Assembly (NCBI RefSeq): GCF_030867095.1
Contig: NC_081826.1
Coordinates: forward strand, 43,440,001 to 43,504,000
Origin: Alligator mississippiensis
Lineage: Eukaryota; Chordata; Crocodylia; Alligatoridae
Direction of reading: 5' to 3'
Length of the DNA stretch: 64,000 nucleotides
This document shows positions 32,801-44,800 of this stretch, in pieces; position 1 is the first letter of the stretch; every line of letters starts with the position of its first letter. A program made the position numbers and the translations under genes. The notes beneath the pieces were generated by a model. The model saw only the letters and a list, made by a program, of their open reading frames with translations, was not told the DNA's origin and made no database searches.

Positions 32801-35800
32801 ATTCTCCAACCATTTGGGTTGGTCTAATAAAAGATATCAAATTCACCCAAGGAACCTTGTCTGCCTATATCCTTAGACCAACACGGCTACAACCTAAACC
32901 CTTGCCTGTTTCATTGCATTCCAGATGATCAGTTACATAGTGTTTGGAAGGAAGTAAGCTGCAACTTTGGTCACATGCCAAAAATCATTTTAGCACCTAG
33001 CCTGAATTCAGTAGTACTCAGTTCATGCAGATCAGGGGAATATCCTGCCTTAATGTGGTGGGGTTTTTTTTTCTCTTCATTGGTATGTTAATGAAAATTG
33101 ATTATTTTCATGACCTTTGTCTTACATATTTCACTTGCGCACTTAGTATTTTATGTGTGAATTTAATTACTTTTAAGGCTTTTTTTTTAATTTAAAAATG
33201 TAATGATATGAATTTTCTTTGCTGAAATATCTTGTCTTTTTGTTTTCAGAACTTAGTAAATGGCTTGAACCTTTGAAAAATCTTAGATTTGAAATCAATT
33301 GTATTCCAAACCTCATTGAATATATTAAACAGGTTAGTAAAGTGCCGACAAAATTTTATTTAGTGGTAATGTTCTGTTTAATAATTTGTGTGGGGAAGGA
33401 GGGAGAGAACGTGTGTGCACACGTGCATATTATTAAAAATCTCACTCTAAATTCCCCTCTTTCTAACTTTATAATTTTCCATAATTTTCCATATATAGAA
33501 TCTAATTATTGGACAGCCATCTTTGATTCATTCCCCATCTCATCTCCCCCAAAACTGCTGCAGGGGGGCAAATAGTGGGAGTGCAGTTAGTGTGGGGAGG
33601 TCAAGTAGCGTAGCTTGCGCCCTGCTAGTGCCTGCCCTCTGCCTGCTCCCCCACCTCTTCCCCTTACTTCACGTTGGCAGGCTGCGTCCTGGTTCTAGCC
33701 TGGGGCAGCGAGCACAGCCTAAGCCTATCCCCCCTAGCGGCCATGAAGTAGCAACTGTGGGCTGCACACCACTGCTGCAGGGTTGGGCTGGGCTTAGTGC
33801 CCAAGGCTAAAACGTGGACAGAGCATGCCAAACTGGAGCAAAGGTAAATGCTGGGGGGGAGAGGGGCAGGTGGGGGAGCTGAAGCTACGTGGGGAGAGGG
33901 GGGAGATGGCAGGGAGGCAGGGGCAGGCAGTAGCAGCAGATATGGCCCTGACCCTTGGGAAGGGCTGGAGCCTGAGCCACAGCAGCTGCTTGTCCCCACC
34001 ATTACCCTCATATGTGACTTTTAAGAAGAGGGTCCCCCCCCCCCCCCCCCGCTATGGTAAATTAGGGAAAAAAACCTCATCCTAGAATCAAGTAAATATG
34101 GTCAATGTCAGTCAATCAAGCAGCGTCTTGCCATGGTAACTATCAGTGCAAATACACTTGTTTGCATGGAAACTAGATTTCTTTTAAGGCCTGTATTAGG
34201 GGTCAGATTTTTGTCGTCTTGTATACATTCAGCCAATCAAGATGGCGTAATTGAGGGTAGAAGTTGGTGCACAGCACGATCTGCAACAAAAGCCTATGTT
34301 AATAAAACAAACGTGTTTCATACAAGTATTTCTTTCACTGATAACTTTTTTTCCAAATGAAGTAACTTGTTAGAAGCTTTTCCTTCTACAGTTAGTCTGT
34401 CCTGCCCATTCTTGAAGATTCAGTCCAGCAAAGTCTCAGTGGCTTCTATGACAAAGGGATGACACTGAATTAAGAAGGAGAAGTAGGTTTTTATGAAAGC
34501 AAGCAATGTTAAAAATTGTTAATATTCTATCAGTAATCTGTGATGGAATGTAAAGTACAGAATGTAGTATGACAGTCTAAAGCTTTTTGTAAAGAATTAT
34601 ATGTTTGTACATTATGTCAGCATGGTAGTACTCTTTATACAGGTGAGCAGTAACATAATTTCTGGTGCTTTCAAGTCAGCACAGTATGAATAAGGTTGGA
34701 AAAATTAATGTTCTTCAGTCTATCCAATAAGTAATCAGTTTACTTTTTTATAACATTATGATGATTGCTTTTCAGATTCTAGCCTAGTAAAACGGGTTAT
34801 TGTAATGTATCACGTGTATCCTTGGTAAAAAAAATAATTGCTTATAACAAATATTCTTACTTTTTTTTTTAAGAATATCGATAGTCTGATGACCCCAGAA
34901 GGAGTTGGTCTTCCTACTGCCCTCCGGGTTCTTTGTCATGTTGCATGCCCACCACCTCCTGTTGAAGGTATAATACAGATATGTCTTCATTTATTGATAC
35001 AGAAATATTAGTTCTCCAAGTGCCTCCAGTTTAGTCACACCTAAAATATAACTGTAATTGCTGAAAAAAGATAAGGTGTACAGAAAAGTGTTTGTTTTTT
35101 CCCCCCATTTACAGGTCAACAGAAGGATCTAAAATGGAACCTTGCAGTTATTCAGCTTTTTTCTGCTGAAGGAATGGACACCTTCATTCGTGTTTTGCAG
35201 AAATTGAACAGTATTCTTATCCAGCCTTGGAGACTCCATGTCAATATGGGAACCACAGTTCACAGAGTTACTACCATTTCCATGGCCCGATGTACACTTA
35301 CTCTCCTTAAAACAATGTTAACTGAACTCCTGAGAGGTGGCTCTTTTGAGTTTAAAGACATGCGTGTTCCTTCAGCTCTTGTTTCTTTACATATGTTGCT
35401 GTGTTCCATCCCTCTCTCAGGCCGCTTAGATAATGATGAACAAAAAATTCAGAATGATATTATTGATATTTTACTGACCTTTACCCAGGGAGTTAATGAA
35501 AAACTTACAATTTCAGAAGAAACCTTGGCCAATAATACTTGGTCTTTAATGCTAAAAGAGGTTCTCTCTTCAATTTTGAGAATTCCTGAAGGATTTTTCT
35601 CTGGACTTATACTTCTTTCAGAATTGCTGCCTCTTCCACTGCCGATGCAAACAACTCAGGTATAATTTCAATTTAAACAGAAGCTTAATTAGTCACAAGT
35701 ACCACCTTATGGATCATGTTCTTTAAGTGAATAAAAGGGTGGCCTGAAAGCTATAAAAAAAATATTTTTAATTAAGTAGGTTGTTTTGAGGTATATTTAA

Positions 35801-38800
35801 TGACTCATCAGAAATCAGCTTGTGCATATTTTGTGTTTAATAATAGAGTATTCTAAAAAAATGGTTGATTCTGATCAATTTTACATTGTTCGTCACTTAT
35901 TTAACTACTAGCACTCTGGTGTTTCACCGTATTACTTAATAATTATCCTTGCAGCTTTTATGTGCAATACTAAATGTAGAAACGAGTTGCATAGAGATGT
36001 TGATTTCTCAGTGTATATTAAGGCTTCCTATGGTATTTTACATTTTTTGATCTGTAACAAATGAATATCAATAAGTGGGCTAATTTTAAGATTTCATTTG
36101 CTCTGATGTGGGATTACAACCTGTTTCCAAAACATACCTAGTCTTTTGTGATGGTTATTAGTTTAGTTTCTAATAAGGGTCTAAATGCCTGCAACGTTTG
36201 CAGTTCTCGCTGATATCACTAAATCAGAAGCATCTGAGAGGGGCAGAATTTGGTCCTTACTGCTTGTTTTTCTCTCTAGCTGAAATGAGCTGTTATAACT
36301 GTTTTAAAGTACTATGTTCCTTCACAGGTAATTGAACCCCATGACATATCAGTGGCACTCAACACCAGAAAACTGTGGAGCATGCATCTTCATGTTCAAG
36401 CCAAACTGCTACAAGAAATAGTTCGTTCTTTCTCTGGCTCATCTTGCCAGCCAATTCAGCATATGCTGAGGCGTATCTGTGTTCAGTTGTGTGACTTGGC
36501 TGCACCAACTGCCCTTCTTATTATGAGGACAGTCTTGGATCTGATTGTGGAAGATCAACAAAGGTATTTTTATGTTCTTTGCACAAAGTTATTTTTTTAA
36601 ATACCCATAGAAGTTTTAACCTCCATTTTCTGCAACGATTTTGTAAAGTGAATAACATGGATGGTTAAAGTTTTAATTTATCAAGAAAAGACTTGGATGA
36701 ATCCTCAACTTGAGTCTACTACAGTGCCCTGCATTGCCAACCAAGCAAGTCATGTGTTGTTTTTTAATTTAGATCATTATACATTTTGTGTGTGTTTTTA
36801 AGAACTGTTGGGGGGGAAAAAAGTTAAAACAGTTATGAGCAGGGTACATCTGTCCATATATACTTAGTTCTATTATCTATTATTAAATAGATATTGAATC
36901 AGTTTACATACGGCAACCACCCCTACTTTCCAGGGATACGAATGAAGATAGAAACATCTAAGTACATAAGCTATAGGTTTTGTTTAACATTCAAAATTCT
37001 TTAACATATAAGCCTACTATATTGAAAAGGATTATACTCTATAGCACTGATTTTTTTTAACCAGGGTCTCTTTTGATCCTTTCAAGGGTGCCACAGGGTG
37101 CAGTGTTAGTACTGTTAAGTGTGCAAGCATGATTCATAAGATAAACCCAGAGATTTCAAATAAGAATCTATAGTGTTGAAAACATTCTGACCTGGTGTGG
37201 CCTTTCGAGTTGTTTGTAACAGAAGAATTGCTCTGTGTTATTTTTCTGTATGCAAAAACAGAGAGAAAGCTAAGAGCTGGCATTTTCTGAGGTGTGCCTT
37301 GAAAAGGTTGAGAAACCACTGCTCTAAATAAAGTCTTCCTAACTGTAATATGTAAGAGCACTGATTTTTAAAGTACATTAATGTTGTTTCAGCAGCACAG
37401 AAGATAAAGAGAAACAGTACAGTGGCCAGACTGCCCGATTACTTGCTTTACTTGATGCCCTGGCTTCACACAAAGCTTGTAAATTAGCCATTTTGCATCT
37501 AATTAGTGGAACAACTAAAGGTGATGAAAAATATGTGGAAGTTTTCCAGGATCTCTTGGCTTTAATGCGATCTGCTGGGGACAATGTTATTCATCAGCAG
37601 TGCACTGAATACGTAACTTCCATTTTACAGTCCCTCTGTGATCAGGTATTGTATAAAATTAAATATGAGTAACTGCATATTTTAATACGTAATTGGGGAT
37701 TGCATATGCATGAAGAAGGGACAGTAGCACATGCACTTCTAGATTACTGTGGAATTGGGGATTGTGCCATATGTCACCTGGAAAAGTGCATTTGTTTGTC
37801 ATTGTCTTGAATTTAATATGATCTTGACTGTATGCTTAGGGCAGCCTTTCTGTTTTCAGATGAAAACTAATGTGAGAGTTCTCCCAGATTTTTTGTAGCA
37901 TCTTCTGGCATAGATTTGGGTTGTTCAAGGGTACAAACTCTGAGGTTTGTCCTTGGAGGGGTGCCTTCTTCTCCCCCCCCCCCATCTTTGTTAATATTCT
38001 GGAAAAGAGAGGATTAGATCCATGCCACACAGTGAAAATTTACATTGGTGGCTCTTGGCTTCTTTGAAATGAATTTGTCCGTAGTCTTTTTCCTAGTGAG
38101 TAGGTGTCCATAATATATAAGAACAACATTTTTCCACTTTCATCCTTTTTTGATCATTAGAGATACCACCTAGAATTGAATGGATATTGGAGAGTGAATA
38201 ATCTTCTCAGCTGAAGAGGGTGACTTGTTCACATTAATATTTGGGAACATGGATGGGTCAGTGGTAAAACACTCTACCTGCTCTTGGTTGCTGTCTGCAA
38301 CCTGGAAATATATGGGTGATCATGCTCCAGGGTCATCCCTGGCAGTTGCTTTCAGGCACCAGAGACCCAAGTCTCAAGAGCATCCACAAATTGATGTCCA
38401 CAAGGTGGTCTTGCTGGCCTGTTTGTGGTTTTGAAACATGCAAACTAGAACAGGAGGCATTGTGTCCTCAGGTTCATGCTGCCACTGCAGTGTAGACATA
38501 CTTAAAGTGCTATTCTGACAGCTTCAGAACTAATACAAAGATTTACTTTTAATTTGAATGCCTTTACAAATACAAGGTATTTTCAGGTTTTTTATAACTA
38601 GGTAGTAAGAAAATACAAAAGTTTTCCTAATGAAAGTGATCTTCTGAATATGTGGTCAGTGTTTATCACTCTTGTGTGTAATGGATATAAGAGTCATGTT
38701 TTCTTTTCACAGGACATTGCACTAATTTTACCAAGCTCATCAGAGGGATCTGTTTCTGAACTAGAACAGCTCTCCAATTCCTTACCAAGCAAGGAACTGA

Positions 38801-41800
38801 TGTCTTCAATTTGTGACTGTCTGATGGAAACCTTAGCTAATTCTGAGAGCAGCTATAATTGTTTGTTGACATGCATCAGGACAATGATGTTTCTTACAGA
38901 ACATGATTATGGATTCTGTCACTTAAAGAGGTATTGTGTTATAACAGGTTTTTAACAAACCAAACTTCTGCTTTTTTATGTCAAGATTTCTTATAGTTTT
39001 GTTTGTATTAATAGTATCTAAAGGTATAGTAAAGTAGTATCTGAAGTTCTGAGATGACTGGGGGCTCCATTGTATTAGGGAATAAACAGAGTGAGAATTA
39101 TTCCCAGCAGTGTCTGGTAGAAGTTATGGATGTCCAGAAACAACTTCAAATGCTTGGAGAACATTTATATTGAAATGTGAGGCACCTACAGAGCTCGGGC
39201 CTCCATGGTAAGGAAGGAGCTGATCATGCATTCAAGGACTACGTTCAAAGTTACACTCCTTAGAAGTGGCTGGATTTAGGCCCCTGAGTTCTTCTGTGCA
39301 TCTAGCCTAGTGATTTTTTTTCAACCAGGGTGATGAGGCTTTTGAGGTGATGGTTTTAAGAACGCTGCATAATATTAGCAGTACTAGGAGTGCAAATACC
39401 TACGCATGATTCATACCCAGAGATTTCTAATTGGAATCCATAGGGTCAAACCTGGAACCTGCTGTGTTATTTGTAACAGAAGAATTGCTCTTATTTTTCC
39501 CCAGTCAAGTAACAAGTGAAAGCTAAGAGCTGCTATTTTCCATGGGGTGTATTCAGTCTACCGATGGGGTGACACTAAAAAGGCTGAGAACCACCAATCC
39601 TAGTCCCTCTGTTCTTTGTCTAGAGTGGTATTGAGCTGCTTGTTGGATTTGGTCTGTGGTAACAGAAACTAACAAAACATATCCTAGACCTGAGGCTTGA
39701 AGACTTCTTAGATACTACTACAATAAATATAATTGCAGAGACAATTCTTAAGGTACACATAATCAGACATTTGAGAGCAATGGTTCAGTCTAAAGGGAAT
39801 AGATAGGTTCCAGTTTTATCATTTATCCATATTCAAGTTGTAGCAAATGGTTGACTTCATTATTTTCTTTATGCTGATTTTTCTTTTTATGAAGCAATAC
39901 AATACTGTGATCACAAGGTGGGGTATTAACACTGGGTGTGTCCCCTCTTCTCTCCCTCTCTTGTGGTAATAGCTCTCTAAGAAAACACAATGGTGCACTG
40001 TACACTGTATTGAAGCGAGTAGTAAGCAGCTTTAGTAAGGACACAGGAGAACTGGCATCCTCGTTTTTGGATTTTATGAGACAGATTCTAAACTCTGACA
40101 CCCTGGTAAGTGAGTATGTATTAAATGTTTTTCAGCTGGTTAAGTACTGGTTCTGTTCCAGTAAGAGAGTTGATATAAAATAAATATAGCTATTAGCTCT
40201 GAAATCACTGCAATGTGCAGTTCTGGGTATAACGTTTTGTCACTTAATTTAGTGCCTTCTTTATTGGTTAATAAAATTCAGTGTATTTTGCTAAAATGTC
40301 TGTAAATGAGGAGCAAACTTTTTTCCAGCAAAGTAATTACCACTGTATTCTGTAAGGAGTATAATGCAGTCATCTAGCTTTCAAAAAATGTATATTGAAT
40401 TCAACCTCAATATTAAAACAGTTTTGATTTGTGCATACAGTTCTCATTTGGCACTCCAGCTCACATATTTCCCTTCAGTTCCATTCTTAGTGTGGTGTTC
40501 CTTTTTTACATTAATTTCCAAATGGGGAAAGAAAAGTTTGTATATATTTCTTATCATGCCCTGTTAAAGTAATTTCAAAGTACTTTGAGCGGTGTTTATA
40601 CATTTAATTATTCAGCTAACTTGAGACAGCAGCTCTAGTGGGAAAAAATGATAAATAAATATATGCTTTGGGAAAAGATAAATTTTAGTAGATTTTTCTG
40701 TTTCTTAAAAAGATTTTGCATTATTAATTGTAAGTGCATATTTAAGACATTTTTTACAGATTACTTAGGCTGCCCTCCTTTAAAAGTTAGTTTGTAAAAT
40801 GATCAGCATAATTATTGGGTTCTAGCTTCGGATTTGAGTGTTATAACAAAGACCTGCTGTGGGTGTTTCTGAAATTGGTGACTTCAGTTAAAAAACAATC
40901 TAAAATTAGCGATAAGTAGCAACCTAAAATATTATTAATAATAAATTGTTTTCAGTAATTTCCAAGGGAATCCCTTTTAGGGAGAATCTGAACATGTCCG
41001 TTTGATTTTCTTTTACTAAAGGATGTGTTTTGTGCACATCTTTTATTTTAAAGTTGTAAACATGGAGTTAAAGAATCCCCTTTCCTTATAGATGTTGGTG
41101 TGTGTTGAAGTATTTCTTCTTTTTCTTTTTGTATGCCTGTCTCTGGGAGGAGGTAGATGTTTCTCTAGACATCCACAAAACTCCATTTTGTGGTGCTCTG
41201 CTTTAAAGTATATCTGAATGCTATAGATTTTGCAGCGCTTTTACAAACCTTAATTTTAGTTTTGAAAAACTTGACATGTCATGCTTTTTTTCAGGGCTGT
41301 TGTGGAGATGATGGAAGTCTTATGGAGGTAGATGGATCTCATCCAGCAAGGACATTGGGTCTGACTACTGCAGAATTAAAACATCTCTTACAGAACAAAG
41401 AAGAAAACCCTGAAAATTTTCTGCTTGAACTGGAGAAACATGTTTTGGTAAGAGGATTTTGAATAATGAAGTCCTTGTTGCTTTCTTAGCTTATTCTTAG
41501 CCTTAAGAAGCAGATCTCTCTCTGTATGCTTTTATGTGCAAGCTGATGATAATTCATGGCAAGGGTTGATATGAATGGTGTATGTTGGCTTAGCTAGTTA
41601 TGTATTGTGTTTACTGGTGGTTTATTATGCTGAGTGGCCTCTGTGAGATTGAGACCCTGTTCCCACATATTTGAGGGTGTCCTTTCTCTTGAGTTTAGAT
41701 AGCAAAATAAGACAAGAAACAACAGATGAGTAGAAAGAACAGGGAATAAACTAGAGCAATTAGATTGTTAGTATAGTCAACAGTGGGTCCAGATCACCAA

Positions 41801-44800
41801 TTCCATGTCCACTGTCAAGTCAGCAGATGATAAATGACATTTTGGACTCGAGAGTTGACTACTTGTTCTTTTATAGAGTATTAGGGTGCCCTCTGCTGTT
41901 TTTCCTGCTTGCTAGGTCTATTTACATTTTAGGATACATATATGAATGGATCATACTGAGAGTATTAAAAATAGTTTGTGGTGCATTTTCTTCTTTTAAC
42001 TGGCATCTGTCCTCAGCATTGAGTATTTTAAATTCTGTGACTGGTCTGACACAGGAACGTTCTAAAGAAGATGATGGCCTTGAATCCTTATTGGACAATG
42101 TTGTTGGACTTCGGCAGATGTTGGAATCAGCAGGTGATCCTTGTCCGCTGAGTGACCAAGATGTGGAACCAGTTCTTTCTGCACCAGACTCTCTCCAGAA
42201 TCTGTTTAATAATAGGTAAAATAATAAATATGTTGGACACTGGGTGGTTTCTTTGAAACAGTTTATGGGTTAGTACATTCTTGACAGGATATATTTTTCT
42301 GTGGTATGCTGTGAAGTTTAACTGTTGTTACTATTGTGACTTTTTCTTTCAGGGAAACAGCCTGTATTTCATCAGTCTAGTATTTTGAATTCAGTATGAA
42401 TGCTAAAAGTAAGGGTGTTTCCCATAGCAGCTTCTTTATGCTAGTTCAATAAAGAAATCTGTTCTTTCTTTCAGACTGCCTTGCTCTTAAGTGAGATTTT
42501 GCTATTCTTCATTACAGGACTACGTATGTGTTGGCAGATGTGATGGATGACCAGCTGAAGTCTATGTGGTTCTCACCATTCCAGGCTGAAGAAATTGACA
42601 CAGAGCTTGATATGGTAAAAGGCTTAATTAAAATTGAGGGAAAAATAACAATTAGTGTATTTAAGTGAATAGTAGAGTTCTAATCACACCCACACCCCCA
42701 TCACCACCACCCATACACATGTAGAGCAGCAAAGAAAACATATCCTTTGTAAATGGTTTCTGTAAGGAAAATGTGCATCAGACTCCTGTTCATCTTTTTG
42801 TAGCTTTGCTTTACTTTCTTTCTGTTAACATATACAGCTGCTGAGTCTTTCTCCTTTCACTCTTGTACAGATGTCACAATGCTGAATTTTTCAGACTGCA
42901 GTCTGGGCAGAACAAGCCTTGCTTGAGCGCTAGTCCACTTGGATAGATAGACTGTCTTTCAAAATTTGATGCCTAGGGATTGACCTTACTGAGGTCCATG
43001 GGAGTAAATATGCAATTGCTGCAGCACCTACTACTGTATTTACTTGATTCCAAGACAGGGGGTTTTTTTCTCCCACTTAGGTGAGGGAAAGGGGGGCAGT
43101 GGGTCAGAAGTGGTGGGGAGGGGGCAAGCCACTTTGCCAGCTCCCCCTAGCCACTGTTTTCACTGCTGCAGCAGTGGGAAGGGGGGCAAATTTAAAAGGA
43201 CTCTCCAATAATTAGATTCTGTACATGGACAATTGTAACACATAAATTGTTAGACATTATTAAATGTATAGGATATAATTATTGGGGGGTGTCTTGGATT
43301 TGGGTCAGTACAGTATTTCGATGGGCCCCAGCTGGGCTGGTCATATGCTGCTGCTACTCTTTTCTTGGAATAGTGGTATGCTCATTAAGGTGAACTGCGT
43401 TCTTTTATTGCAGGTAAAGGTTGACTTAATTGAACTGTCAGAGAAAGGCTGCAGTGACTTTGATTTACAAGCAGAATTGGAGAGATCATTTTTGTCAGAA
43501 CCCTCATCTCCTGGTAGGACAAAAACTACAAAAGGATTCAAACTTGGAAAACACAAGCATGAGACCTTCATAACTTCAAGGTAGGAAGCACTGGTGATTC
43601 TGTATCATAGTATTAATGTATTTTGCTGAGGGGAGGAAATAGCTTCCTGGGAACTGGTAGATACTTGATATCAATCTCACTTTTTTGTATAACTAGCAAA
43701 AAAGTTGTTTTTCAAGGTTACTTCCCACTGTGTAGGTATGAATGTAGTGAATGAAGCAGCAGAGCTTGTTGCAAAGAGCCAGGCCTGTTATGTTCAGCTT
43801 TGTGGAATCTTTTTTTCAATTTGCATTGAATACTGTTACAGAAAATGCCTGATGTTCGGCTGGAGTAAAGTTTCTGATTGATTAGTTAAATAATCATGTT
43901 AATTTTTTTTCTTTTTTTTGCTTCAATAGTGGCAAATCAGAATACATAGAGCCTGCAAAGAGAGCTCATGTTGTGCCCCCTCCTCGAGGAAGAGGCAGGG
44001 GAGGATTTGGACAGGGTATTCGACCGCATGACATTTTTCGTCAGAGAAAACAGAATACAAGCAGACCTCCTTCTATGCACGTGGACGATTTTGTTGCCGC
44101 AGAGAGCAAAGAAGTGGTTGCTCCAGATGGGATACCACCACCAAAAAGGCCACCAAAAGTATCACAGAAAATTTCTTCACGTGGGGGATTCTCAGGGAAT
44201 CGTGGAGGACGCGGCGCATTTCACAGTCAGAACAGGTTCTTTACTCCACCTGCTTCCAAAGGTACGTTGCCTTTTTTGCTTAGGATTTGGAGTATGTGAA
44301 CTACCAGTTTGGGTAAAAGATGCAGCAAGAATATTATTCCATTATTTCTATGTAAACTTCATAGAAAGCTTCAAATAAATCAAGCTATCTTAATGGTGGT
44401 TAAATATTCTCAGTGTGATTTAGCTGGGAAAAAGAAATAAAGCGTGTGTGACTGTTTTCGTGAGAGAAGGGGTCCCTACATTACTCTGGAATTAAAACAA
44501 AGCTTTGCTTAATTGGGGTTTTTTTTTCCTTTTCTGGTCAGGGTGGTATCCTTGTAAAAATATTTAGCTAGACCTTTGTGTTCTGGTCAAGTGCTCTTGT
44601 TTTTAATGGCATTTGGAATGCATTATAATATTAACAAAAATACAGTGGGCTCACTCTGAAGTGATATAGGACTTGGTCAAATGAAGCGTAAGTGTTCTGT
44701 CTTCCCTCAGCCCCCCCACAGTTCAGATAGTCTTGATTAGAAAAAACAGTAGCCCAAAAGGAAAATATGCAGTTTTCAGCAAGTCTGGCTAGAAATTCCT

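Larger units (their letters stand above)
31276..32878 (-). mobile_element. Penelope-like element with inverted arms, antisense in VIRMA intron 10
   Basis: An arm of about 260 bp at 31276-31537 is the reverse complement of 32608-32878. Both contain the GTTGGTCTAATAAAAGATAT tail core and a hammerhead-like motif. Between them, on the - strand, lie the C-terminal part of the reverse transcriptase and the GIY-YIG endonuclease. The coding strand is opposite to VIRMA. The inverted copy of the 3' tail fused to a 5'-truncated body matches the known terminal-repeat behaviour of Penelope-like elements. Transcribed in the VIRMA pre-mRNA, the arms could form a long hairpin with a loop of about 1.1 kb. Confidence 0.85.

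Noticed and set aside
38225..38480. Possible tRNA-derived SINE in VIRMA intron 15
   Set aside because: One A-box-like stretch only; no convincing B box, tail or second copy in the window.
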